From NCBI GenBank assembly GCA_936928855.1, contig CAKZHZ010000007.1, positions 1 to 62,668 on the forward strand: a DNA stretch of 62,668 nt, read 5' to 3'. Position numbers and translations under genes: made by a program. Below, piece after piece: positions 17,316-27,022 of the stretch. The notes under the pieces were generated by a model. The model worked only from the letters and a program-made list of their open reading frames with translations, was not told the DNA's origin and ran no database searches. This DNA comes from an uncultured Polycyclovorans sp. (lineage in GTDB: Bacteria; Pseudomonadota; Gammaproteobacteria; Nevskiales; Nevskiaceae). Every line of letters starts with the position of its first letter. Position 1 is the first letter of the stretch.

Positions 17316-18380
17316 ATGCGTAAATTCTTACTGGCTGCGTTGTTGCTGGGCGTGGCCTACCTGTTGTTCTGGCCGGTGCCGATCACGCCACAGGCCTGGA
17401 CGCCACCATCGATGCCGGATACGTCGCAGGGGCGCTATCTCAATCAGCAGAAGCTGTTGGTGGCCGAAGTGCTGGCGCAGGGCAGGGGGCACGGCCCGGA
17501 AGGGGTTGCCATCGGCCCGGACGGCAGTGTCTACGCCGGTTTCATCGACGGCCGGGTTTTCCGTCTGGGCGCCGATGGGCAGTCGATTCAGGTCCTGGCC
17601 GATACCGGCGGACGGCCGCTGGGCATGGTGATGACCGAGCGTGGTCTGGTGATTGCCGATGCCCTGAAAGGGCTGCTGCGCCTGGAACCGGACGGAAAGC
17701 TCACCACCCTGAGCACTGAAGCCGATGGCCTGCCGTTCCGCTTCACAGACGACGTCGATGTGGCGCCGGATGGACGGCTGTATTTCTCGGATGCCTCCAG
17801 CAAGTTCGGCCCCGAGTCACTGATGGACGACTTCTTCGAACACACCGGAAACGGGCGTCTGTTGCGATTTGATCCCGTCAGTGGCGAGACCGAAACCTTG
17901 CTGGATGGCCTCTACTTCGCCAATGGCATCGCGGTCGGACCCGGCGGTGCCTACGTGCTGGTCAACGAGACAGGGCGCTATCAGATCACCCGGTACTGGC
18001 TGGAAGGTGAGCGCGCCGGCCAGTCCGACATCTTCATCGACAACCTGCCCGGATTTCCGGACAACATCAGTTGGGACGGGGACGGCCGCTTCTGGCTCGC
18101 GCTGTATGCGCCCCGCAATCCGATGCTCGATCGCATCCTGCCGCGCCCCTGGATACGCAAGGTGTTGCATCGCCTGCCCGAATCCCTGCAGCCGGGGCCG
18201 GCCCAGCATGCCTGGCTGATGGCCCTGGATGAGGCCGGACAGGTGGTGCTCAGTGCCCAGGCGACCGGGAGCGAAGCGTTTGCCCCGATCACCAGTGTCG
18301 AGCGACTGGGCGAGTGGCTCTATCTCGGTAGCCTGTCCTACCCCGGCATGGCGCGGGTGCGGATCGACGCTATTCGTTGA
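17316..18380 (+). CDS. SMP-30/gluconolactonase/strictosidine-synthase-like protein
   Basis: Six-bladed beta-propeller protein of 354 residues with an N-terminal membrane anchor or signal (FLLAALLLGVAYLLFWP). Propeller motifs include GPEGVAIGPDGSVYAG, FTDDVDVAPDGRLYFSD and FANGIAVGPGGAYV. Relatives hydrolyse lactones or are strictosidine-synthase-like; the substrate is not predictable. The ATG at 17316 follows GGGGAG. It is divergent from the acyl-CoA synthetase, and its end overlaps DUF4426 by 11 bases. Confidence 0.82.
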   Translation: MRKFLLAALLLGVAYLLFWPVPITPQAWTPPSMPDTSQGRYLNQQKLLVAEVLAQGRGHGPEGVAIGPDGSVYAGFIDGRVFRLGADGQSIQVLADTGGRPLGMVMTERGLVIADALKGLLRLEPDGKLTTLSTEADGLPFRFTDDVDVAPDGRLYFSDASSKFGPESLMDDFFEHTGNGRLLRFDPVSGETETLLDGLYFANGIAVGPGGAYVLVNETGRYQITRYWLEGERAGQSDIFIDNLPGFPDNISWDGDGRFWLALYAPRNPMLDRILPRPWIRKVLHRLPESLQPGPAQHAWLMALDEAGQVVLSAQATGSEAFAPITSVERLGEWLYLGSLSYPGMARVRIDAIR

Positions 18381-18816
18381 AGAACTGTTGCTGGAACTTG
18401 ACCGCGATGGGGGCTTCGGCCCCTTCCGGTGTGACCTGCAGGTCGAGGGTCAGATATTCCGCCGTCAGGGTTTCGAAGGTCGCCAGCACATAGTGCACGC
18501 CGGCCTCCTGGTGGGGGCGCAGCGCCAGGCGCTGGCGATGCCCGAGCAGGCTGGTGACATGGCCGCTGGCGGTGGCCGGCACCGGTTCCGGGAGTGCCGC
18601 GCCGGTGTCGCGTTGAACGTTGAGTACCAGCAGGGCCTGGCGGCCACTGCGTTGAACGTCAAACTGGCGTGCCACCACCGGCGTCAGGTCGGTGGTGCGG
18701 ATCGCTGCATAGTGGACAATGTAGGGAGCGGCGCGAACCGCCTGTTCGGCCCATGCGAGCCCCGGCCACAGCGCGCTGATGTACACGGCGCACCACAGTG
18801 TCCGCCACGCGCTCAC
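18370..18816 (-). CDS. DUF4426 periplasmic protein
   Basis: A 148-residue protein with a signal peptide ending LAWA and a compact beta-rich domain (YIVHYAAIRTTDL). DUF4426 genes commonly follow metW in gammaproteobacteria, exactly as here. The GTG start overlaps the metW stop as GTGA. Function is unknown. Confidence 0.85.
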   Translation of the reverse strand: MSAWRTLWCAVYISALWPGLAWAEQAVRAAPYIVHYAAIRTTDLTPVVARQFDVQRSGRQALLVLNVQRDTGAALPEPVPATASGHVTSLLGHRQRLALRPHQEAGVHYVLATFETLTAEYLTLDLQVTPEGAEAPIAVKFQQQFFNE

Positions 18817-19433
18817 GTCGCGATTCCGGCGGGGGCTTCCAGAAGATACAGCGCATGTTCGGCGAACAGGTTGGGAGCGATGCGCATGCGGGTGCCTTCG
18901 CGGTGTGACCGGTCCAGCAGGCGACGGTCCTGGATGCGCCAGCCGCGCTCACCACACAGTGCCTCGAAGTCGTGCACCGTGCAGAGGTGAATGTTGGGGG
19001 TGGCGTACCAGGGTTCCGGCAGCGCGGGTGTGACCGGCATGTGCCCGCGGAACAGGCTGCGGCGCACGCGCCAGTGCCCGAAATTGGGGAAGGTGATGAT
19101 GGCGCGCCGGCCCACCCGCAGCATCTCGGCGATGGTGAGATCCGGGCGCACCAGTGCCTGCAGCGCCTGCGTCATGATCACCACATCGAAGCTGTTGCTG
19201 CGGAATTCCTTGAGGCCGTCATCGATGTCGGCTTCGATGACATTGACGCCGGCGTTGATGCAGGCCGTGATGTGCGGTTCATCGATCTCCAGGCCGTAGC
19301 CCTGCACCTGACGGGTCTGCGTCAGATGCGCCAGCAGGATGCCGTCACCACAGCCGAGGTCGAGTACCCGCGCGCCCGGGCGAATCCAGTCGACGATCAG
19401 TGCCAGGTCGGGCCGCAGCGAGGGGCCGCTCAT
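18813..19433 (-). CDS. metW: Methionine biosynthesis protein MetW
   Basis: SAM-methyltransferase-fold partner of MetX of 206 residues. The motif VLDLGCGDGILLAHL near residue 24 and TFPNFGHWRVR are typical of MetW. It overlaps metX (ATGA) upstream and DUF4426 downstream. In families studied, MetW is needed for or modulates homoserine acyltransferase activity. Confidence 0.95.
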   Translation of the reverse strand: MSGPSLRPDLALIVDWIRPGARVLDLGCGDGILLAHLTQTRQVQGYGLEIDEPHITACINAGVNVIEADIDDGLKEFRSNSFDVVIMTQALQALVRPDLTIAEMLRVGRRAIITFPNFGHWRVRRSLFRGHMPVTPALPEPWYATPNIHLCTVHDFEALCGERGWRIQDRRLLDRSHREGTRMRIAPNLFAEHALYLLEAPAGIAT

Positions 19434-20575
19434 GTGAAGGTTCCCTCGGCGACCCGGCGCAGGTAGCCGCGCAGTACATCGTGATAGTGGGGAATGGCCA
19501 TCAGGAAATCGTCATGCCCGAGTTCGGAGTCGATCAGCGTGTAGCTGACATCCTTGCCCGCCTCGACCAGGGCCTGAACGATCTCGCGCGAGCGTTCCGG
19601 CGAGAAGCGCCAGTCCGAGGTGAAGGCGATCACCAGAAAGCGCGCCTGTGCGTGGCGGAAGGCGTCCGCCAGTCGCCCACCGTGATCGCGAGCGGGATCG
19701 AAGTAGTCCAGCGCCTTGGTCATCAGCAGGTAGGTGTTGGCATCGAAGCGCTCGACGAAGCGCTGCCCCTGGTAGCGGAGATAGCTTTCAACCTCGAATT
19801 CGACATCGAAGTTGAAGCCGGGGCGCGGCGCCCGCAGTTCGTTGCCGAACTTCGCCCGCATTGCCTCGTCGCTGAGATAGGTGATGTGTCCCAGCATCCG
19901 CGCCAGCTTCAACCCGTTCGACGGCACTGTGTTGTGCGCGTAGAAGCGGCCACCGTGAAATGCCGGATCGGTGAGGATCGACTGCCGGGCGATTTCGTTG
20001 AAAGCGATGTTCTGGGCGGACAGGCGGGGCGCCGAGGCAATCACCACGGCGTGTCCGATCCGCTCGGGAAAGTCGATGGCCCATTGCATGACCTGCATGC
20101 CGCCCAGTGAGCCGCCCACCACTGCGGCCCAGCGGTTGATGCCGAAATGATCGGCGAGCAGGGCCTGCGAGCGGACCCAATCACGCACCGTCAGCAGAGG
20201 GAAGTCGGGGCCATAGGGCTCGCCGGTTTCGGGATTGGCCGTACTGGGGCCGGTCGATCCGCGGCAGCCGCCCAGGTTATTGAGGCTGACAACGAAGAAG
20301 CGATCCGTATCGATGGGTTTGCCGGGGCCGATACAGGTGTCCCACCAGCCCGGCTTGCGGTCGCCGCTGCTGTGAACACCTGCGGCATGGTGGTCGCCGG
20401 ACAGCGCGTGGCAGACCAGCAGGGCATTACTGCGCTGGGCGTTGAGCTGTCCATAGGTTTCCACCATCAGGTCGAAGCGCGGAAGCGATCGTCCGCAGTC
20501 GAGATGCAATGCGTGCTCGAACGCGATCTTCCGGGGCTCGACGACGCCGACGCTGCCCGCTGCCGGTGCTGCCAC
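19430..20575 (-). CDS. metX: Homoserine O-acyltransferase MetX
   Basis: First committed step of methionine synthesis, acylating homoserine. The alpha/beta-hydrolase protein shows the nucleophile elbow VVGGSLGGMQ, the early motif NALLVCHALSGDHH, and the catalytic-His motif GHDDFL near the end. The start is a GTG at 20575 overlapping the yggT stop (TAGTG), giving 381 residues; upstream in-frame codons fall inside yggT. Whether it uses acetyl- or succinyl-CoA cannot be decided here. Confidence 0.95.
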   Translation of the reverse strand: MAAPAAGSVGVVEPRKIAFEHALHLDCGRSLPRFDLMVETYGQLNAQRSNALLVCHALSGDHHAAGVHSSGDRKPGWWDTCIGPGKPIDTDRFFVVSLNNLGGCRGSTGPSTANPETGEPYGPDFPLLTVRDWVRSQALLADHFGINRWAAVVGGSLGGMQVMQWAIDFPERIGHAVVIASAPRLSAQNIAFNEIARQSILTDPAFHGGRFYAHNTVPSNGLKLARMLGHITYLSDEAMRAKFGNELRAPRPGFNFDVEFEVESYLRYQGQRFVERFDANTYLLMTKALDYFDPARDHGGRLADAFRHAQARFLVIAFTSDWRFSPERSREIVQALVEAGKDVSYTLIDSELGHDDFLMAIPHYHDVLRGYLRRVAEGTFT

Positions 20576-21132
20576 TAGCGGAACACCCCCGGCAGCGGGA
20601 CCAGGCGGCTCAGGACCTGCAGCGCCAAGATCACCGCCAGCGGCGACAGGTCCAGCCCGCCAATGGGCGGGATCAGGCGTCGTACCGGGCGCAGCAGAGG
20701 TTCGTTCAGGCTCCACAGGATATTGGCGGCGGGGTTGTGCACGCCCGGCCCGAGCCACGACATCACGGCCTGCACGAACAGCGTGAAGGTGAACAGTCCC
20801 AGGCCCATCACCACCAGTTTCAGCACGCTGAACCACAGTGCGGCGATCAGGCCGACCCGCATACCCAGCAGGCCACTGACGGCATAGATGTAGAGCAGGG
20901 CAAGGGCCACCAGGGTGACCGCAGCCGCGACGTTGAGCTGACGGTAGTTCGGCAACACCTGCCGCAGGGCGTCGGTGGGGAATCGCGTGACCTGCCAGAT
21001 GAACTGGGAGATCGGGTTGTAGAAGTCGGCGCGCACGGCCTGCAGCAGCAGGCGCAGGCCGAAGATCCAGATCACCAGATTGAACAGTGTGGTGACCAGA
21101 AAGAACAGGGCATTGGCGCCGTTGGCTCCCAT
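20575..21132 (-). CDS. yggT: YggT family membrane protein
   Basis: Inner-membrane protein of 185 residues made of two repeated YggT units, each with paired helices and a conserved turn (DFYNPISQF and GVHNPAANILWSL). Function is poorly defined; YggT relatives are linked to cell shape, osmotic tolerance and membrane insertion of other proteins. It starts three bases after proC in the same operon. Confidence 0.92.
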   Translation of the reverse strand: MGANGANALFFLVTTLFNLVIWIFGLRLLLQAVRADFYNPISQFIWQVTRFPTDALRQVLPNYRQLNVAAAVTLVALALLYIYAVSGLLGMRVGLIAALWFSVLKLVVMGLGLFTFTLFVQAVMSWLGPGVHNPAANILWSLNEPLLRPVRRLIPPIGGLDLSPLAVILALQVLSRLVPLPGVFR

Positions 21133-21135
21133 GGT

Positions 21136-21963
21136 TCAGGCAACTCCCAGCGATTGGCGAATGTCGGCACCGAGCGCCGCGCCGCGGTCACGGGCGGCAG
21201 TCAGCGCGGTGGACCACAGCGCCTGCAGGCCCTGCGCGTCCGCACTCTGCAGGGCGGCCTCGGTGGTACCGCCCTTGGACGTGACCTGTGCCCGCAGCTG
21301 CGCCATCGGGGTGTCATCGGCCGCCGCCAGCGCGGCCGCTCCGATCAGCGTCTGGCGTGCCAGGCGGTGGGCCGTGTCGGCCGGCAGTCCCAGCGCGATA
21401 CCGGCGTCGGCGAGGGCTTCCGTCATGCGGAAATAGTAGGCAGGGCCCGAGCCGGACAGTGCAGTCACGGCATCCAGCAGGGTTTCGTCGTCGACCCAGA
21501 CACAGGTGCCGGCCGCCGCCAGCACGGTGGCCGCGCGCGTGCGCGCCGCCGCCCCGGTATCAGGCGTTGCATACAGGGCGCTGATGCCGGCGCCAACCAG
21601 CGCCGGCGTGTTGGGCATGCTGCGGATCACCTCGCAGTCAGGCAGTGCAGCCGCCATGGCGGCGACCGGCACGCCGGCGGCGATGGACAGGACGGTGGTG
21701 CCCGGCGCCGGGCGCAGCGTGGTGAGGGCGGCCTGCATCTGCTGTGGCTTCACCGCCAGCACGATCAGGTCGGTCTGCAGGCCCTCGGCGTCCGCCTGTG
21801 CGCGAACACCATATTGCGCGATCAGGTGATCGCGGCGGGCCTCGACCGGTTCCACCACCGCAATGCGGTCACCGGAATGCCCGGCGCGGCGCAGGCCGGC
21901 AATCAGCGCGGCCGCCATGTTGCCGCCGCCGACGAAGGCGATGGTGAAGGCGGTGTCGGACAT
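21136..21963 (-). CDS. proC: Pyrroline-5-carboxylate reductase
   Basis: Last step of proline synthesis, NAD(P)H-dependent. The N-terminal Rossmann motif is FVGGGNMAAALIAGL, and the C-terminal signature ALSGSGPAYYFRMTEAL is typical of ProC. The ATG at 21963 gives 275 residues, the normal size; 50 further upstream codons are not family-like. It is the first gene of the proC-yggT-metX-metW-DUF4426 run and is divergent from ilvA. Confidence 0.95.
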   Translation of the reverse strand: MSDTAFTIAFVGGGNMAAALIAGLRRAGHSGDRIAVVEPVEARRDHLIAQYGVRAQADAEGLQTDLIVLAVKPQQMQAALTTLRPAPGTTVLSIAAGVPVAAMAAALPDCEVIRSMPNTPALVGAGISALYATPDTGAAARTRAATVLAAAGTCVWVDDETLLDAVTALSGSGPAYYFRMTEALADAGIALGLPADTAHRLARQTLIGAAALAAADDTPMAQLRAQVTSKGGTTEAALQSADAQGLQALWSTALTAARDRGAALGADIRQSLGVA

Positions 21964-22066
21964 GGACGAAGGGTTCACGGCAGGTGATGGCGCAGGGGCA
22001 GGTGTGGCAAGCGCGTATGATAAGCGACTTCCCTTCAGAACCCCCCAAAAAGTCCGGAGCCCTGCC

Positions 22067-23629
22067 GTGAGCGCCGACGCTTCCAAGCCGATGCCGCGTT
22101 CTGACCTCGACAAGCTGCTGGCGCGTTATCGCAAGCGGATCGAGGCGGCGCGCGTGTACGACGTTGCCATGGTGACGCCGCTGCTGCCGGCCGAGCGCCT
22201 GAGTCAGCGGCTGGGCAACCGGGTTCTGCTGAAGCGGGAGGATCTGCAGCCGGTATTCAGCTTCAAGCTGCGGGGCGCGTACAACAAGATCGTCTCGCTC
22301 ACCGAGGCCGAGCGCGCACGCGGCGTCATCACCGCGTCGGCCGGGAATCATGCCCAGGGAGTGGCGCTGGCCGCCAAACGGTTGGGCCTGACGGCCTGGA
22401 TCGTGATGCCCAAGACCACCCCGGCATTGAAGGTGGACGCGGTGCGCCGGTTCGGTGGCAAGGCCATTCTCCATGGGGATACCTACGACGAGGCGCGTGA
22501 TCACGCCCTGGCCCTGGCGTCGGAACGCGGCATGACCATGGTGCACCCCTATGACGACCCTGCGGTGATCGCGGGGCAGGGCACCATCGGCAAGGAGCTC
22601 TTCGAGCAGTGTCCGGAGGCCGATGTGGTGTTCGTCTGTGTCGGCGGCGGTGGATTGCTGGCGGGCGTGGCGGCATACCTCAAGGCCCTGAAGCCCGGCA
22701 TCAAGGTGGTCGCGGTGGAGCCGGACGATTCCAACTGTTTCGCTGCGGCGATGGCGGCCGGACGGCGCGTGACCCTGCCGCAGGCCGGCCTGTTTGCCGA
22801 CGGGGTATCGGTGCGCCAGGTGGGCGAGGAACCGTTCCGGGTGGCGCGCCACCTGGTGGACGACACCGTGCTGGTCGATGCCGATGAGATCTGCGCCGCG
22901 ATCCGCGACGTCTTCTACGATCAGCGCGCGGTGCCGGAGCCGGCCGGAGCGCTGGCGGTGGCCGGGATGAAGAAATGGGTGCTGGCCCATGGTGTGCAGG
23001 GACAGACTTTGGTGGCCACCGTGTCCGGCGCCAACGTCAACTTCGACCGCCTGGCGCATATCGCCGAGCGTGCCGAGCTGGGCGACAACGCCGAGGCGCT
23101 GATGGCGGTCACCATTCCTGAAAAGCCGGGCAGTTTCAAACGCTTTCTGCGGGAGCTGGGGCGGCGCGGGATCACCGAGTTCAACTACCGCTTCAGTGGG
23201 GCGGCGGCGGCGCACGTGTTCGTCGGGGTACGCCTGAGCGAGGGTGAACGGGAGCGATCGGCGCTGCTCGAAAGCTTGCGGGGCCACGGCTATCCGGTGG
23301 TCGACATGTCCGCCAACGAAATGGCCAAGGTACACGTGCGGTACATGGTGGGCGGGCGCGCGCCCGATCTCGCCGACGAGCGGCTGTTTCGCTTCGAGTT
23401 TCCCGAGCGTCCCGGCGCCTGCCTGGATTTTCTCGGCGCCATCGGCAGCCGGTGGAACATTTCCCTGTTCCATTACCGCAACCATGGGGCCGCTTATGGC
23501 CGTGTGCTCTGCGGCCTGCAGGTGCCACGCGGAGAGTGGCGGGAGTGTCGGGCCTCCCTCGATGCCCTCGGCTATCGCTACTGGGAAGAGACCGACAACC
23601 CGGCCTACGCGCTGTTCCTCGGCACCTGA
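22067..23629 (+). CDS. ilvA: Biosynthetic threonine deaminase
   Basis: PLP enzyme converting threonine to 2-oxobutanoate for isoleucine synthesis. The PLP lysine is K67 in FSFKLRGAYNK, the glycine-rich phosphate loop is VGGGGLLAG, and two ACT-like regulatory domains follow (from about residues 340 and 430), as in isoleucine-inhibited IlvA. The GTG at 22067 is seven bases after GGAG and gives 520 residues, near E. coli IlvA (514). An ATG at 22091 is an alternative. The long in-frame extension upstream overlaps proC and is not real. Confidence 0.95.
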   Translation: MSADASKPMPRSDLDKLLARYRKRIEAARVYDVAMVTPLLPAERLSQRLGNRVLLKREDLQPVFSFKLRGAYNKIVSLTEAERARGVITASAGNHAQGVALAAKRLGLTAWIVMPKTTPALKVDAVRRFGGKAILHGDTYDEARDHALALASERGMTMVHPYDDPAVIAGQGTIGKELFEQCPEADVVFVCVGGGGLLAGVAAYLKALKPGIKVVAVEPDDSNCFAAAMAAGRRVTLPQAGLFADGVSVRQVGEEPFRVARHLVDDTVLVDADEICAAIRDVFYDQRAVPEPAGALAVAGMKKWVLAHGVQGQTLVATVSGANVNFDRLAHIAERAELGDNAEALMAVTIPEKPGSFKRFLRELGRRGITEFNYRFSGAAAAHVFVGVRLSEGERERSALLESLRGHGYPVVDMSANEMAKVHVRYMVGGRAPDLADERLFRFEFPERPGACLDFLGAIGSRWNISLFHYRNHGAAYGRVLCGLQVPRGEWRECRASLDALGYRYWEETDNPAYALFLGT

Positions 23630-23639
23630 GGCCCGCCGA

Positions 23640-24113
23640 TCAGGGCTTTTCGCCGGCCAGCTCGCAGATGAAGGTCCAGTGCTCCGGACGCACCGGCACC
23701 ACGGACAGCCGGTTGCCCCGCGCAATCACCTGAAAGCCGGCCAGGGTGGCCTCGTTGTCCCGCAGGGTGGCGAGGCTCACCGGGCGCTTCCACTTGCGCT
23801 TGTACTTCACGTCCACCAGCAGCCAGCGCGGCTCATCGGGGCGGCTCTTGGGGTCGTAGTGATGGTGGCCGCGCTCGAACTGGGTGGGGTCCGGATAGGC
23901 GGTGCTGTCGATGCTCATGACGCCGTAGATGCCCGGCACCTCACAGTTGGAATGGTAGAAGAACGCCAGGTCCCCCACCTTCATCTGATCGCGGAACATG
24001 TTGCGCACCTGGTAGTTGCGCACGCCGTCCCAGGGCTCACGGCGGCCCGGCCGGGCGGCCAGGTCATCAATGGAGAACGTGTCGGGTTCCGATTTCATCA
24101 GCCAATAGGCCAC
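23640..24113 (-). CDS. EVE-domain (PUA-like) protein
   Basis: A 157-residue single-domain protein. MAYWLMKSEPDTFSIDDL and WDGVRNYQVRNM are the hallmark EVE sequences, shared with human thymocyte nuclear protein 1. EVE domains are predicted to bind modified bases in nucleic acids. The start is a GTG at 24113, 16 bases inside the end of fau, so it is probably cotranscribed with 6S RNA and fau. Confidence 0.92.
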   Translation of the reverse strand: MAYWLMKSEPDTFSIDDLAARPGRREPWDGVRNYQVRNMFRDQMKVGDLAFFYHSNCEVPGIYGVMSIDSTAYPDPTQFERGHHHYDPKSRPDEPRWLLVDVKYKRKWKRPVSLATLRDNEATLAGFQVIARGNRLSVVPVRPEHWTFICELAGEKP

Positions 24114-24691
24114 AGCAGGCTCCGGTCGGTCACGATGCAGTCAAGGGGAACGTCCCAGGGATCGCGGGGCAGCTGCGCGACTTCCTGGGCGGCATGGGCA
24201 TATCCCACACGCAACGGACGGTGCGAAAGGGCTGCCGGAATCCGGTCATAGTAACCGCCTCCGGCGCCCAGGCGGGTCCCCCGAGGGTCGAATCCCACCA
24301 CCGGCAGCACCATGACCTGCAACTGCCGCGATCGGCGGGCGGGTGCGGCGCGTGCCGGACGACGGATGCGATGTTCGGCCGTGATCAGGGGTGTGTGGCG
24401 GTGCCATAGCACCCAGCGCAGCCGGTGGTCCGGCAGGATCACCGGAACATGGACTTGTGCGCCGCGGCGCCACAGGCCGCGTGCAAGCGGCAGGGTGTCG
24501 AGTTCCGCGCCATGCGGCAGGTAGAGCGCCCAGTGTCGGTATCGGCGCAGTTTCCGTATCGCCAACAGACGCCGCGCCGCCCGGTGTGCGGCAAGTCGGC
24601 GTGCCCGGGGGGGCAGGCCCCGCCGCGCGGCCCGCAAGCGGGCGCGCAGGCGTGCCTTGGAATCAGAGGTGTCTCCCGCCGGTGCCGTCAT
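24098..24691 (-). CDS. fau: 5-formyltetrahydrofolate cyclo-ligase
   Basis: Converts 5-formyl-THF to 5,10-methenyl-THF using ATP. The C-terminal signature GTRLGAGGGYYDR is diagnostic. The N-terminus is very arginine-rich (RARLRAARRGLPPRARR), which is usual. I chose the ATG at 24691 (197 residues). The alternative start at 24721 would lie deep in the 6S RNA. Even the chosen start falls inside the predicted 3' closing stem of 6S RNA. Confidence 0.9.
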   Translation of the reverse strand: MTAPAGDTSDSKARLRARLRAARRGLPPRARRLAAHRAARRLLAIRKLRRYRHWALYLPHGAELDTLPLARGLWRRGAQVHVPVILPDHRLRWVLWHRHTPLITAEHRIRRPARAAPARRSRQLQVMVLPVVGFDPRGTRLGAGGGYYDRIPAALSHRPLRVGYAHAAQEVAQLPRDPWDVPLDCIVTDRSLLWPIG

Positions 24692-24860
24692 GGGCTCTGT
24701 CACCTTGAGACGTCGTCTCAAGTGGGTGCGTCACCACGCTTTCGGGCTTCCCGCTGAACACTGCGGGCCTGCACGCCCAGCGCCGATCGACTCCCGGGGT
24801 TTTGCAAATAGGCTCAAGGGGTTGGGAGCCCTTGTCGAACACTGCAGGAGACACCACGTG
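24665..24860 (-). ncRNA. ssrS: 6S RNA
   Basis: Regulator of sigma-70 RNA polymerase. It lies between zapA and fau, the canonical gammaproteobacterial location. The terminal stem pairs 24844-24855 with 24668-24679 (one G-U) and 24826-24831 with 24692-24697. On the RNA strand CCCCTTGAGCC is followed by TTTGCAAAACC. A perfect 9-base hairpin CTTGAGACG / CGTCTCAAG (24704-24722) precedes GGTGACAGAGCC, as in the 3' arm of E. coli 6S. TACACT just upstream is a possible -10. Ends are approximate to about 5 bases. Confidence 0.87.
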
Positions 24861-24870
24861 CAGTGTATCG

Positions 24871-25188
24871 CTATTCCAGCGCCAAGGTGGAGTCGATTTC
24901 GAGTCGCAGCTGACGAACGCGCGTCAGCGCCGACTCATCGGCAGGGGCCACGCCCTCGGCACCCCGGGCCTCCAACAATTCTCGCGCCAGATTGAGGGCG
25001 GCCATGACGGCGATTTTCTCTGCACCCAGTGCCTTGCCGCGACGCCGGATGGTGGTCATCCGCTCGTTGAGATAATCCGCCGAACGGACCAGCGCCTCAT
25101 GTTCCTCAGGGGGGCAGGCCACGGTGTACTCCTTGCCCATGATGCGCACCGTGATGCTCAAGGGGTCCGCCGGTTTGGATGCGGTCAT
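24871..25188 (-). CDS. zapA: Cell division protein ZapA
   Basis: Z-ring-associated protein that cross-links FtsZ filaments. The 105 residues contain the ZapA N-terminal fold (ITVRIMGKEYTVACPPEE, then LNERM) and a C-terminal helix for coiled-coil assembly. Its position directly upstream of 6S RNA supports the call. The ATG overlaps the previous stop. Confidence 0.94.
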   Translation of the reverse strand: MTASKPADPLSITVRIMGKEYTVACPPEEHEALVRSADYLNERMTTIRRRGKALGAEKIAVMAALNLARELLEARGAEGVAPADESALTRVRQLRLEIDSTLALE

Positions 25189-25439
25189 CGCAGCAGGTCC
25201 TCCTCGGGAGTCGCGTCGTCAGACACGGGGACATCGGATCCGGCCTCGGCTTCTGGGCTGGTTTCCAGGGTGCGTACGCGCTCGACGATGGCCTCGATGC
25301 GTCGCCGCAATTCGCCGTTGAGCGCCAACAGGCGGTCACGTTCCTGCAGAGCACGCTTGAGTTCCAGACGCGACTGCCGGTATCCGGTGGTCAGGCGTTG
25401 AACCCGTTCTTCCAACTGGTTGAGTTCAGCTTCGAGCAT
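25185..25439 (-). CDS. ZapB-like coiled-coil protein (TIGR02449 type)
   Basis: The 84-residue protein is almost entirely coiled coil (LEAELNQLEERVQRL onward) with an acidic tail. Small coiled-coil proteins of this type routinely precede zapA in gammaproteobacteria. A division role with ZapA is inferred from context. The ATG at 25439 is preferred over an in-frame TTG at 25448 that overlaps the terminator T-run. Confidence 0.85.
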   Translation of the reverse strand: MLEAELNQLEERVQRLTTGYRQSRLELKRALQERDRLLALNGELRRRIEAIVERVRTLETSPEAEAGSDVPVSDDATPEEDLLR

Positions 25440-25445
25440 GGCGGC

Positions 25446-25483
25446 CAAATAAAAAGCGGCGGCCGTCAGTATACGGCCGCCGC
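25446..25483 (-). terminator. Intrinsic terminator of the Do-protease gene
   Basis: On the minus strand a perfect 10-base GC stem (GCGGCGGCCG / CGGCCGCCGC, 25456-25483 with an 8-base loop) is followed by TTTTTATTT. The T-run ends seven bases before the ATG of the ZapB-like gene. Confidence 0.88.
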
Positions 25484-25497
25484 CGGGTATCGCCTAT

Positions 25498-25517
25498 CCG
25501 GACCGTGGGCGGTCCGG
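25498..25517. other. Second hairpin after the Do-protease stop
   Basis: CCGGACCG-TGGG-CGGTCCGG is a perfect 8-base stem with a 4-base loop, seven bases beyond the protease stop codon. It has no T-run. It probably protects the mRNA 3' end or assists the terminator further on. Confidence 0.6.
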
Positions 25518-25524
25518 TTTCCGG

Positions 25525-26949
<1,425 letters not shown>

Positions 26950-27022
26950 GAGGAGGGTCCTTCAATAGGCGTGATAGGGGGATGCGCGATGTGACCGCAA
27001 TGTCAGTCGCAAGTTCGATGCA

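Noticed and set aside
21869..23725. 618-codon minus-strand open frame opposite ilvA
   Set aside because: Antisense shadow of ilvA in high-GC DNA; composition is Arg/His/Gly-rich and no domain is recognisable.
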